From Aeromicrobium sp. Root495 (lineage in GTDB: Bacteria; Actinomycetota; Actinomycetes; Propionibacteriales; Nocardioidaceae), in NCBI RefSeq assembly GCF_001426755.1, contig NZ_LMFJ01000002.1:64240-128239 (forward strand): a stretch of 64,000 nt of DNA, read 5' to 3'. The notes below the pieces were generated by a model, which searched no databases, was not told the DNA's origin, and was given only the letters and a program-made list of their open reading frames with translations. Below, piece after piece: positions 7,667-16,978 of this stretch. The first letter of the stretch is position 1. Every line of letters starts with the position of its first letter. Made by a program: the position numbers and the translations under genes.

Positions 7667-9073
7667 TCAGAATCGGTCCGCAAGGCGCCGCGCTGCAAGC
7701 TGGACCGCTTCCCACACCGTGGCGAAGGGCGGCGCATAGGCCAGGTCCATGGCGGCGAGGTCGTCGATGCTCAGTCCACCCCACAGAGCCGCCGCCACCG
7801 TGTCGATGCGCTTGCCGGCACCTTGCCCGCCGATGATCTGCGCGCCCAGCAGACGCCGGGTCCCCCGCTCAGCGAGGATCTTGGTGGACATGCGTGAGGA
7901 CTCGGGCATGTAGCCGCTCGCCGTGCGGCCGTCCGTGGCCAGGGAGACCACGTCGATCCCGGCAGCCGTGGCTTCAGCCGTGCTCAGGCCCGTGCGCGCG
8001 ATCTCCAGGTGGATCCCGTCGTGCACGAATCGCGTGATGGCCGTGCCCAGTGCGCCGTCGAAGGTGGACTGCCCCCCGAAGAGGTTGGCGCCCACCGCTT
8101 TGCCCATCTTGTTGGCGTGGGTTCCGAGCGGCAGGAACGCCCAGGTGTCGCTCACGCGGTTCCGGACCTCGCAGCAGTCGCCTGCAGCCCACACGTGCGG
8201 CGCGACCTGGCCTCGCGGGTCGGCTCGGAGCCCTCCCCACCGCCCGACCGGCAGTCCGGCCTCCACTGCAAAAGCAGTGTTGGGGGTGATGCCGATGGCT
8301 GAGACGAGAAGGTCGCAAGGGTAGGAGTTGCCGTCGCTTGCGACGACGCGCGTGACCCACCCGGTCTCGTCGGCCTGCAGGCCGTCGACGACAGCATGGG
8401 GGACGACCGTGATGCCGGCCTCCGTCAGCGCCTTCTCGATCCGCTCGCTCATGTCCTCGTCGAGGTTGCTCATGACCCGCGAGCGGGTGAGAAGTGTGAC
8501 GGCGTACCCACGACGACGCGCGGCCTCGGCCATCTCGACGCCGATGTACCCGCCGCCGGCGACGACGACGGAGCCGTGGTGATCGCCGTCGTTCTCGAAC
8601 CTGCGGGTGAGCCGCTGGATCCACTCCTCGCCGTCGACGAGCGTCTTGACAGCGGCCACGCCGCCGTACAGGTCCCCGCTCTCGCGCCGCATCCAGTCAG
8701 GAAAGATGGGGCTCGCGCCGGTGGCGATCACGAGCTGGTCGTACTCCAGCGTGCCGGCCGCCCCGCTCACGTCGACGTAGGAGACGAGCTGTCGGTCGAG
8801 GTCGAGCCGCGTGGCCATGGTGCCGGTGCGCAGGTCCACCCCCATCTCGCGATGCCGGTCCGGCGACCGCGCGATGAGCTCGTCGGCCGTGTCGACGTCA
8901 CCCGCCACCCAGTAGGGAAGGCCGCAGGCCGAGTAGGAGGTGTGCGGAGTCTTCTCGAGGGCGACCACCTCGGCCTCACGCCCGGCCGCCCTGGCGGACC
9001 GGATGGCCTGGTGGGCCGCGCTCATGCCGGCGGCGTCCGCGCCGAGGACCAGGATCTTCTCAGCGCCGCTCAT
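7667..9073 (-). CDS. FAD/NAD(P)H-dependent disulfide reductase, CoA-disulfide-reductase type
   Basis: A 468-residue flavoprotein with an N-terminal FAD motif (LVLGADAAGMSAA). It has a single redox Cys in SYSACGLPYW (about residue 50), a second Rossmann motif VVVAGGGYIGVEMAE for NAD(P)H, the WAAGDC FAD motif and a C-terminal dimerisation domain. One active-site cysteine, not the CxxxxC pair of glutathione or mycothione reductase, places it with CoA-disulfide reductases and NADH oxidases. It overlaps the gshB stop (ATGA), so both are made from one transcript. That suggests a part in keeping GSH, or the mixed disulfide CoA-S-S-G, reduced; the substrate is not visible. Isoprene clusters also encode a reductase of this general kind (garB). 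Confidence 0.8.
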   Translation of the reverse strand: MSGAEKILVLGADAAGMSAAHQAIRSARAAGREAEVVALEKTPHTSYSACGLPYWVAGDVDTADELIARSPDRHREMGVDLRTGTMATRLDLDRQLVSYVDVSGAAGTLEYDQLVIATGASPIFPDWMRRESGDLYGGVAAVKTLVDGEEWIQRLTRRFENDGDHHGSVVVAGGGYIGVEMAEAARRRGYAVTLLTRSRVMSNLDEDMSERIEKALTEAGITVVPHAVVDGLQADETGWVTRVVASDGNSYPCDLLVSAIGITPNTAFAVEAGLPVGRWGGLRADPRGQVAPHVWAAGDCCEVRNRVSDTWAFLPLGTHANKMGKAVGANLFGGQSTFDGALGTAITRFVHDGIHLEIARTGLSTAEATAAGIDVVSLATDGRTASGYMPESSRMSTKILAERGTRRLLGAQIIGGQGAGKRIDTVAAALWGGLSIDDLAAMDLAYAPPFATVWEAVQLAARRLADRF

Positions 9074-10083
9074 CGGGCATCAGCCCCCGCGAGGGTCGAG
9101 CAGCGCTGCTCGACCCAGCTCACGATGTCGCCGGCGAGGTCGCTGCCGCTGAGGGCATCGATCTCACGCACACCGGTCGGGCTGGTCACGTTGATCTCCG
9201 TGAGCCGGTCGCCGATGACGTCGATCCCCACGAAGTGCAGTCCGTGCTCTGCGAGGTGCGGAGCCAGGGAGGCGCAGATGGCGCGGTCGACGTCGGTCAC
9301 GTCGTCCTTCACCGTCACCGCGCCCGCAGCCATGTTGCAGCGGAAGTCGTCACCGAGCGCTACCCGGCGCACCGAGCCGAGGGGCTCCCCGCCGAGCACG
9401 ATGACCCGACGGTCGCCGTCGACCGCAGCATCCACCCACTGCTGCACCACCACGTGGACCGCCCCGCGCTCGGTCGCGGTCTCCACGATGGACCAGAGGT
9501 TGACGTCCTCGGGGTCGAGCACGAGCACGCCGCGACCTGCCATGGCGTCGGTCGGCTTGAGCACGGCCCGGCCCCACGACTGGACGGTCTCGACGATCGT
9601 CTTCGGGTCGGCCGCCACCACCGTGGCCGGACCGAGCTCGGGCAGGCGAAGGCCGAAGAGCTTCTCGTTGGCGTGGCGCAGCCCGGCCGGGTCGTTCATC
9701 ATCAGCGTCGAGCGCTGGTCCACGAGGTCGAGGATGTACGTGGCACGCAGGTAGGTCGCGTCGACCGGAGGGTCGGTGCGCATGAAGATGGCGTCGAAGT
9801 CGTCGAGCTGCACCGGGACCGCCTCTGCCGCCGTGTACCAGGGGTCGGCGGCGATCCACCGTCCCTGGTCGAGCCGAGCAGGAACGACGGTGACGTCGCG
9901 GCACGCGGCCTGGGCCCGGCCCGAGGCGATCATGAGGTCGCGCACCGTGGTGACGCTGATGCGGTGGCCGCGCACCTGGGCGGCCTCCATGATCGCCACG
10001 CTCGTGTCGTGGCCGGCCTGGAGGCTCGCGAGCTCGTCGATCACGAGGAGGAGCCGCAGGGGCGATGCGGGGATGGCGCTCAT
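9070..10083 (-). CDS. gshB: Glutathione synthetase
   Basis: A 337-residue ATP-grasp ligase that joins gamma-glutamylcysteine to glycine. Diagnostic segments are MRTDPPVDATYLRATYILD (the family reads MRKDPPFD...TY.LE), NDPAGLRHANEKL, the ATP-grasp KPTDAMAGRG loop and the C-terminal EINVTSPTGVREID. All are intact. The ATG at 10083 has GGAAGGA upstream, while the open frame upstream lacks one. Most actinobacteria use mycothiol and not glutathione, so a gshB beside glutathione transferases shows that this locus supplies its own thiol. The gene is first in a two-gene operon with the disulfide reductase and has a promoter of the styrene regulon type. Confidence 0.93.
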   Translation of the reverse strand: MSAIPASPLRLLLVIDELASLQAGHDTSVAIMEAAQVRGHRISVTTVRDLMIASGRAQAACRDVTVVPARLDQGRWIAADPWYTAAEAVPVQLDDFDAIFMRTDPPVDATYLRATYILDLVDQRSTLMMNDPAGLRHANEKLFGLRLPELGPATVVAADPKTIVETVQSWGRAVLKPTDAMAGRGVLVLDPEDVNLWSIVETATERGAVHVVVQQWVDAAVDGDRRVIVLGGEPLGSVRRVALGDDFRCNMAAGAVTVKDDVTDVDRAICASLAPHLAEHGLHFVGIDVIGDRLTEINVTSPTGVREIDALSGSDLAGDIVSWVEQRCSTLAGADAR

Positions 10084-10203
10084 GGTGGTCCTTCCGTCCG
10101 GGTCCCCCTGGTGCGGCGGTGCCGTGCGGCGGACCCGTTCAAGAAATTTTCTGTCGCGACTGGACAATTGTGATGTGAGTCACGGTACGCTGTGACGAGA
10201 ATC

Positions 10204-10232
10204 AACGTAGTTCTAATTTTCTTAGCAGTCAA
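10204..10232 (-). promoter_or_regulatory. Promoter of gshB operon, same architecture as styG promoter
   Basis: On the minus strand, TTGACT (10227-10232) and TACGTT (10204-10209) are 17 bp apart, with GCTAAGA directly after the -35, matching the styG promoter base for base in that block. It lies inside the leader of the divergent gshA, so binding of a regulator would affect both directions. The gshB ATG is about 120 bp downstream. Confidence 0.65.
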
Positions 10233-10251
10233 CTATCTCGGAGGACCTCGC

Positions 10252-11490
10252 ATGCCTCGCTCCTGTCGAAGCCTGACGCCCCAGCAGATGCTGGCGGTGG
10301 CGGGGTCCATGTTCCAGCCCACCGGCGACGACCTCATCGGGCTGGAGTGCGAGTGGCCCGTCCGCGACTGGCAGGACCCTGCCGCACGACCCGACCTCGA
10401 GCGCCTCCTCCGGGTGGCCGAGGAGCCGCTCGCCGGCCATGGCCGGATCACGATCGAGCCGGGTGGCCAGATCGAGCTCTCCTCCTTCCCCGCCCGCTGC
10501 TTGAGCGACGCGATCGACACGGTCAACGCCGACGCCGACGACATCAACCACCGGCTCCTCGCGGTGGGGCTCGACAGCGAGGAGGTCGCGCTCGACCACG
10601 TCCGTCCCCCGCAGCGGGTCCTGACCCACCCTCGGTACGTCGCGATGCAGGCCTTCTTCGACGCCGGTGGCGCGTCCGGCCGGTGGATGATGTGCAACAC
10701 CGCGTCCGTGCAGATCAACGTCAGCAACGAGACCGCCGACCCCCTGCGCCGCTGGCGCACCCTGAACCGCATCGCCCCTGCACTGCTCGCGGCCTTCGCC
10801 AACTCGCGCGGTGTCGACGCCGCCGGGACATCCTGGGCCTCGCTTCGACAGGGCATCTGGGGCGGAATCGACCCCGGTCGCACCAAGCCGGTCCCGCTGG
10901 ATCGGCCGCCTGCCCTGGCCTGGCTCGAGTACGCACTCGCGGCCGACGTCCTGTACATGCTCGACGAGGACGGCAACGGGTCGTCCGGCACGAGCGTGGC
11001 CCCGGGCCTGTCGTTCTGGTCATGGATGGAGCACGGGCACCCCGCCGGGTACCCGACCATCGAGGACTTCCGGTACCATCTGAGCACCCTCTTCCCGCCC
11101 GTCCGCCCGCGCGGCTGGATGGAGCTCCGCGTGCTCGACGCCCTGCCGCGACGCATGCGGACCGCGGCCGCGGTGTGCGTGGCCACGGCCGTCCACGCCG
11201 ACGTCTCGTCCGAGATCGACCGACTCGTCCCTGACGTGTCTCACCTGCACCACGAGGCGGCCCGGTTCGGCCTCGGCCACCCGCTGCTCCTGGAGTCGGC
11301 ACGAGCGCTCATGCAGGTCACCACGCGGCACGTCGAGGCGGCGACCCCTCGCACCGAGCACGCCGACGCCCTGCACGAGTTCGCCGACCAGTACACCGTG
11401 CGCGGCCTCGCCCCCGGCGACGAGGGCTGGTGCGAGATCCCTCTCGCGCTCGCCACCCCCGAGGTCCGCGTCGCGACACCGACCGTGTGA
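10252..11490 (+). CDS. gshA: Glutamate-cysteine ligase, GCS2/EgtA-like
   Basis: A 412-residue carboxylate-amine ligase. The segments GLECEW near residue 28 and EPGGQIELSS near residue 70 are the acidic metal/ATP-binding motifs of the plant/EgtA-type glutamate-cysteine ligases. WMMCNTASVQINV and MELRVLDA are further family blocks. It would form gamma-glutamylcysteine, the first step of GSH synthesis, and is divergent from gshB. EgtA of ergothioneine synthesis is the alternative, since it makes the same product, but the neighbours favour glutathione. The start at 10252 has GGAGGA 7 bases upstream. The gene ends 51 bp before paaR. Confidence 0.85.
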   Translation: MPRSCRSLTPQQMLAVAGSMFQPTGDDLIGLECEWPVRDWQDPAARPDLERLLRVAEEPLAGHGRITIEPGGQIELSSFPARCLSDAIDTVNADADDINHRLLAVGLDSEEVALDHVRPPQRVLTHPRYVAMQAFFDAGGASGRWMMCNTASVQINVSNETADPLRRWRTLNRIAPALLAAFANSRGVDAAGTSWASLRQGIWGGIDPGRTKPVPLDRPPALAWLEYALAADVLYMLDEDGNGSSGTSVAPGLSFWSWMEHGHPAGYPTIEDFRYHLSTLFPPVRPRGWMELRVLDALPRRMRTAAAVCVATAVHADVSSEIDRLVPDVSHLHHEAARFGLGHPLLLESARALMQVTTRHVEAATPRTEHADALHEFADQYTVRGLAPGDEGWCEIPLALATPEVRVATPTV

Positions 11491-11541
11491 GAAGAGGCAC
11501 GGGTCGACCCCACCGTCCTCGCGCTCTGGGACACTGGGGAC

Positions 11542-12156
11542 ATGACTGACGCCCCGACCACTGCGCGTCGAGGCCGGCCCGGCTACGACCAGGACGCCAT
11601 CCTGCGCGGCGCCATCGAGCTATTCAACCGCCAGGGCTACGACGGCACGAGCGTCGGTGACATCGCCAAGCAGCTCGGCCTCACCAAGTCGGCCATCTAC
11701 CACCACGTCCCCAGCAAGGAGGCGTTGCTCTCGGCGGCGCTGGACGAGGCGCTCGAGGGTCTGTCCGCAGCAGTCTCGTCGGCGGCGGAGGCGGCACCGG
11801 GCACCAGCGCCTACGACCGGCTGCGCACCGTCGTCCGCCAGTCAGTGGAGATCCTCGTCGACCACCTGCCTGCCGTCACGCTCCTTCTGCGCGTCCGCGG
11901 GAACAGCGAGCTGGAGCTCAAGGCGCTGGCTCGTCGACGGGCCATCGACGAGCAGCTGACGCGGCTCGTCCAGGCCGCCGTCGACGAGGGCGCCCTGCGC
12001 TCCGACATCCAGCCCGACCTCATCAGCCGGTTGCTGTTCGGTCTCGTCAACTCCCTCGTCGAGTGGTACCGCCCCGACGGCCAGGTCGACCGCGACGTCC
12101 TCGCCGACTCCATCGCGGCGCTCGCCTTCGACGGACTGGCCCTCGCCGAGCGCTAG
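11542..12156 (+). CDS. paaR: TetR-family regulator of phenylacetate genes
   Basis: A 204-residue TetR protein. The N-terminal helix-turn-helix runs about residues 15-60, with GTSVGDIAKQLGLTKSAIYHHVPSKEALL as the second and recognition helices. The C-terminal ligand-binding domain is all-helical. In actinobacteria and several proteobacteria PaaR of this type represses paa genes and is released by phenylacetyl-CoA. It converges directly on paaI (stop next to stop). Two near-identical 24-bp palindromes elsewhere in the paa cluster are its likely targets. Confidence 0.85.
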   Translation: MTDAPTTARRGRPGYDQDAILRGAIELFNRQGYDGTSVGDIAKQLGLTKSAIYHHVPSKEALLSAALDEALEGLSAAVSSAAEAAPGTSAYDRLRTVVRQSVEILVDHLPAVTLLLRVRGNSELELKALARRRAIDEQLTRLVQAAVDEGALRSDIQPDLISRLLFGLVNSLVEWYRPDGQVDRDVLADSIAALAFDGLALAER

Positions 12157-12597
12157 TCAGTCGAGGGAGAGACCGGGGTTGCGCCGACCGAGCGACCTGC
12201 TGCGCCCGCGGAGCTCCGCGACGACCGTGCTGTCCGACGGTCGGGCCACCGTCACGTCATAGATCCCAGACCGTCCGCGGAGCGCTCGCTCCGAGGCGGT
12301 GGCCACGAGCACGTCGCCACGGCGGGCCGGCTCGAGGAACGTCACGTCGAACCCGGCGGCCACGGTGACGTCACCGCGGGAGTTGCACGCCATGGCGAAC
12401 GCGCTGTCGGCGAGGGCCGCGATGAACCCGCCGTGACACATGGCCCAGCCGTTCAGCATGTCCTCGCGGACGACCATCGAGATCTCGGCCCGGCCGGGCA
12501 GGACCTTGCGCAGCTCCATCCCCAGACCGCGCGAAGCCGTGTCCTCGGCCCACATCGTGGCGGCACTGCGGACAGCCACGTCCTGGTCGGTCACCAT
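12157..12597 (-). CDS. paaI: Phenylacetyl-CoA pathway thioesterase, hotdog fold
   Basis: A 146-residue hotdog thioesterase with the PaaI motif NGWAMCHGGFIAALADSAFAMA. It contains the HGG turn and the catalytic Asp of the active-site helix. PaaI hydrolyses ring-hydroxylated or stalled phenylacetyl-CoA derivatives to release CoA and prevent dead-end accumulation. The start overlaps the end of paaH by 7 bases, making it the last gene of the paaA-I operon. It is convergent with paaR with no space between the stops, so no dedicated terminator is visible. Confidence 0.9.
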   Translation of the reverse strand: MVTDQDVAVRSAATMWAEDTASRGLGMELRKVLPGRAEISMVVREDMLNGWAMCHGGFIAALADSAFAMACNSRGDVTVAAGFDVTFLEPARRGDVLVATASERALRGRSGIYDVTVARPSDSTVVAELRGRSRSLGRRNPGLSLD

Positions 12598-13436
12598 GTG
12601 AAGAAGCCTTCCCCCGTCTTGCGGCCCAGCGTGCCCGCTGCGACCTTGTCGCGCAGGAGCTGCGGCGGCGCGAACCGCGGTCCCAGCTCACGTTCGAGGT
12701 GCTCGGCGATGGCGAGGCGCACGTCGAGGCCGACGATGTCAGTCGTCCGCAACGGCCCGGTCGGGTGCTTGTAGCCCAAGGTCATGGCGGTGTCGATGTC
12801 CTCGGCGGACGCCACGCCGTCCTCCACCATGCGGATCGCCTCGAGCGCGATGAAGACACCGAGCCTGCTGCTGGCGAACCCCGGTGAGTCCGTGACCGTG
12901 ATGCCGGTCTTCCCCAGGGACGCGACCCAGCCCTGCGCCTGCTCTACCAGGTCACTCGCCGTGGCCGAGCCGACCACGATCTCGACGAGGTCGCTCGCGG
13001 GGACCGGGTTGAAGAAGTGCAGGCCGATGAAGCGCTCGGGGCGACGGAGGCCGGACGCCAGTCCGTCGACCGACAGGGACGAGGTGTTGGTGGCCAGGTC
13101 GGCCTCGGGCGCGGCCTGCTCGATGATCGAGAGCACCTTCGCCTTCAGGCCCACGTCCTCGGGCACGGCCTCGACCACCAGGGCCGCCGCGCCGAGCACG
13201 GCCGGATCGGTCGTGACGGCGAGACGATCCAGGACTGCGCCCGGCTCATCCGTCAGCAGTCCGCGGTCCGCGGCCCGACCGATGCTCACCGCCACGCGCT
13301 CTCGGGCAGCCTCGGCGCCGGTGGCATCGGCCTCGACGATCGAGACCGAGCTGCCCGAGACGAGGAGGGCGTGGGCGATGCCGGCGCCCATGCGGCCTCC
13401 GCCGTACACGGCTGTCTTCTCCGGGAGCGTGCTCAT
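12591..13436 (-). CDS. paaH: 3-hydroxyadipyl-CoA dehydrogenase
   Basis: A 281-residue 3-hydroxyacyl-CoA dehydrogenase. The N-terminal Rossmann motif is YGGGRMGAGIAHAL. The catalytic His lies in GLHFFNPVP (about residue 135), and the C-terminal helical domain contains GYKHPTGPLRTTDIVGLDVRL. In the phenylacetate pathway it oxidises 3-hydroxyadipyl-CoA with NAD+. Stop/start overlaps of four bases with paaF and seven with paaI show tight coupling. Confidence 0.92.
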   Translation of the reverse strand: MSTLPEKTAVYGGGRMGAGIAHALLVSGSSVSIVEADATGAEAARERVAVSIGRAADRGLLTDEPGAVLDRLAVTTDPAVLGAAALVVEAVPEDVGLKAKVLSIIEQAAPEADLATNTSSLSVDGLASGLRRPERFIGLHFFNPVPASDLVEIVVGSATASDLVEQAQGWVASLGKTGITVTDSPGFASSRLGVFIALEAIRMVEDGVASAEDIDTAMTLGYKHPTGPLRTTDIVGLDVRLAIAEHLERELGPRFAPPQLLRDKVAAGTLGRKTGEGFFTW

Positions 13437-14175
13437 GCTCGTGCCTTCCGACGGTCGAGGAAACGATCCATGCGGGCGAACTTCTCCTCCGTCTCGAAGA
13501 GCACCGCCTGCGCGATGTCGTCGATGAGGGGGTGGGCCTCACGCGGGGCGTGGAAGATGGACTTGGTGAGCCGCACCGCCAGCGGCGCCTGAGCGGCGAT
13601 CCGGTCTGCAAGTCGGTGGCCGGCCGGCTCGAGCTCGGTGGACTCCACCACCTCGTTGAGCAGACGGACCGCGGCGGCCTCGTGCGCGTCGAGGACGCGT
13701 CCGGCCAGGAGGACCTCCTTGGCCAACGGCTCGCCCACCAGCTCGGCCAGGCGCCAGCCGGCCCCGGCCGCGGCCAGGATGCCGAGTCCGGGCTCGGGAT
13801 TCCCGATCCGCGTCTGGTAGGTGCCGATCCGGAAGTCGCAGGCGTAGGCGAGCTCGGCCCCACCCCCGAGCGCATACCCGTCGATGAGCCCGATCGTCGG
13901 CATGGGGAGCCGGTGGATCCGGTTGAAGATCGAGGAGTTGATGCCGCGGAGTGCGTCGGTGCTGCGGCGCTCGCGCAGCTGCGCGATGTCGGCGCCGGCC
14001 GCGAAGGTGCCACCCTCGCCGATGAACAGGGCGATCTGCGGCTCGGCCTCGAGCTGGGCGCAGGCCTCGTGCAGCTCGTCGACCATCTGCTGGTCGATGG
14101 CGTTGCGGACGTCGGGGCGGTTGAGCCGCACCACCGTCCGGTCGTCGCGACGGTCGACGACGACCGAGCGGGCGG

Positions 14176-14179
<4 letters not shown>
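13433..14179 (-). CDS. paaF: 2,3-dehydroadipyl-CoA hydratase (crotonase family)
   Basis: A 248-residue enoyl-CoA hydratase. It has the oxyanion-hole loop AAGADIAQL and, in NPEPGLG and GEPLAKEVLL, both acidic residues that correspond to the two catalytic Glu of hydratases. For this reason it is called PaaF (hydratase) and not PaaG. The start is GTG at 14179, overlapping the thiolase stop as GTGA; a downstream ATG would remove the first strand. The gene lies between paaJ and paaH. Confidence 0.85.
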
Positions 14180-15354
<1,175 letters not shown>

Positions 15355-15375
15355 GTCTCTCCTCGGGTGTGGTGT

Positions 15376-16467
15376 TCAGGCGTCGAAGTCGACGGTGACG
15401 GCGTCGCTGACGGGGAAGGTCTGGCAGGTCAGGATGAAGCCCTGCTCGACCTCGGCCTTCTCGAGCGCGTAGTTGCGGCGCATGTCGACCTCGCCGTCGC
15501 AGACCTTGGCACGACAGGTCCCGCACACGCCGCCCTTGCAGGCGAAGGGCAGGTCGTTGCGGGTCGCGGCCGCACCGTCGAGGACGCTGAGACCGCGCGG
15601 CATGGGCGCGGTCGTGGTGCGACCGTCGAGGACGATCGTCACGTCGCTCGTGTCGCCGTCGGCAACGATCTCGGTGCGGTGGATCTCCGGCGGAGGCTCG
15701 TCGACGTAGAACAGCTCGAAGTGCACGCGGTCCTCGTCGACGCCGAGCTCCTCCAGGACCTCGCGCGAGTCGGCGATCATGCCGAACGGACCACAGAGCC
15801 ACACGTGGTCCACGGCGGCGATGGGCACCAAGTTGGTCATGAGTCGTCGCAGCCGGTCCGCCTCCAGACGGCCGGTGAACAGCTCGACGTCGCGCGGCTC
15901 ACGCGAGAGCACGTGCACGAGGTCGAACCGCGGACCGTAGCGGTTCTTGAGGTCGGCGAGCTCCTCGGCGAACATGACCGTCCCGCTCGTGCGGTTGCCG
16001 TAGAACAGCGTGACGTGGGCTTCCGGGTGGGAGAGCACCGTCGCGGCGATGGACAGCATGGGGGTGATGCCGGAGCCTGCGGCGATGCAGAGGTGGCGCC
16101 CTGCCGCGGGCTCGGCGCGGAACGAGCCACTGGGGGCCTGCACGTCGACGGTGTCGCCGACAGCCACCTCGCGGACGAGCCACGAGGAGAACAGCCCGTC
16201 GGGGATCTCCCGGACGCCGATCCGCGGCCGCTGTCCGGCGGGGGCGCAGATGGAGTAGGACCGTCGGTGCTCCTCACCGTCGATCGTGCGCCGCACGGTG
16301 AGGGACTGCCCGGCCTTGAACTTGAAGGCCTCGCGCGCGTCCTCGGGGACGTCGAAGGTCACGGCGGCGGAGTCGTCGGTGAGGCGCTCGACGGCGGCCA
16401 CCGTGAGCGGGTAGAACGGCGCGCGGGCCGGGGCGGTTTGCGCCGGTGCGGCGTCGGACACGGTCAT
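15376..16467 (-). CDS. paaE: Phenylacetyl-CoA epoxidase reductase subunit
   Basis: A 363-residue reductase. The FAD domain (HRRSYSICAP, about residues 67-77), the NAD(P)H domain (GSGITPMLS, WLCGPFGM) and a C-terminal plant-type 2Fe-2S ferredoxin domain with Cys ligands in CKGGVCGTCRAK and later LTCQ follow in that order. It passes electrons from NADPH to the diiron oxygenase PaaA. Its ATG shares a base with the paaD stop (TGATG), with an AAGGAG inside the end of paaD. Confidence 0.94.
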   Translation of the reverse strand: MTVSDAAPAQTAPARAPFYPLTVAAVERLTDDSAAVTFDVPEDAREAFKFKAGQSLTVRRTIDGEEHRRSYSICAPAGQRPRIGVREIPDGLFSSWLVREVAVGDTVDVQAPSGSFRAEPAAGRHLCIAAGSGITPMLSIAATVLSHPEAHVTLFYGNRTSGTVMFAEELADLKNRYGPRFDLVHVLSREPRDVELFTGRLEADRLRRLMTNLVPIAAVDHVWLCGPFGMIADSREVLEELGVDEDRVHFELFYVDEPPPEIHRTEIVADGDTSDVTIVLDGRTTTAPMPRGLSVLDGAAATRNDLPFACKGGVCGTCRAKVCDGEVDMRRNYALEKAEVEQGFILTCQTFPVSDAVTVDFDA

Positions 16468-16976
16468 CAAATCTCCTTGACGTGCTCGAACGGCTCGAGG
16501 CAGCTCGTGCAGCGGTACAACGCCTTGCAGGCGGTTGGTCCGAACTCCGAGGTCAGCTCGACCTCGGAGGACCCGCACCGCGGGCACGCGAGGGACCGAC
16601 GGCGCGGGATGAGGGTGAGGGCCACGGGTCCCTCGAGGCTGGGCGCCGGTCCGGGGGCCGAGAGCCCGTGGTCGGCGAGTGCCTGGCGGCCGCGCTCCGT
16701 GATCCAGTCGCTCGACCAGGCCGGATCGAGGGAGACCTTCACGGCGACGTCGTCGAACCCGTGGTCGTGCAGGCGATGCACGAGGTCGTCGCGCATCGTC
16801 GCCATGGCGGGGCAGCCGGAGTACGTCGGGGTGATGGTCACGACGACGCGGGCACCGTCCACCTCCACGTCGCGGAGCACACCGAGGTCCTCGAGCGTGA
16901 GCATCGGCATCTCCGGGTCCGTGACCGAGGCCGCGAGGCCACGCGCGCGGTCGAGCACCGAGACGGGCGAGCCCAT
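16467..16976 (-). CDS. paaD: Phenylacetyl-CoA epoxidase maturation protein
   Basis: A 169-residue protein. It has an N-terminal MIP18/DUF59 domain (DPEMPMLTLEDLGVLRDVEV, then TYSGCPAMATM) and a C-terminal zinc ribbon with CPRC and CTSC pairs. PaaD is needed for iron-sulfur or diiron assembly of the PaaABCE complex. The ATG at 16976 lies 2 bases after the paaC stop; a GTG six bases earlier is possible. Confidence 0.9.
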   Translation of the reverse strand: MGSPVSVLDRARGLAASVTDPEMPMLTLEDLGVLRDVEVDGARVVVTITPTYSGCPAMATMRDDLVHRLHDHGFDDVAVKVSLDPAWSSDWITERGRQALADHGLSAPGPAPSLEGPVALTLIPRRRSLACPRCGSSEVELTSEFGPTACKALYRCTSCLEPFEHVKEI

Positions 16977-16978
16977 GG

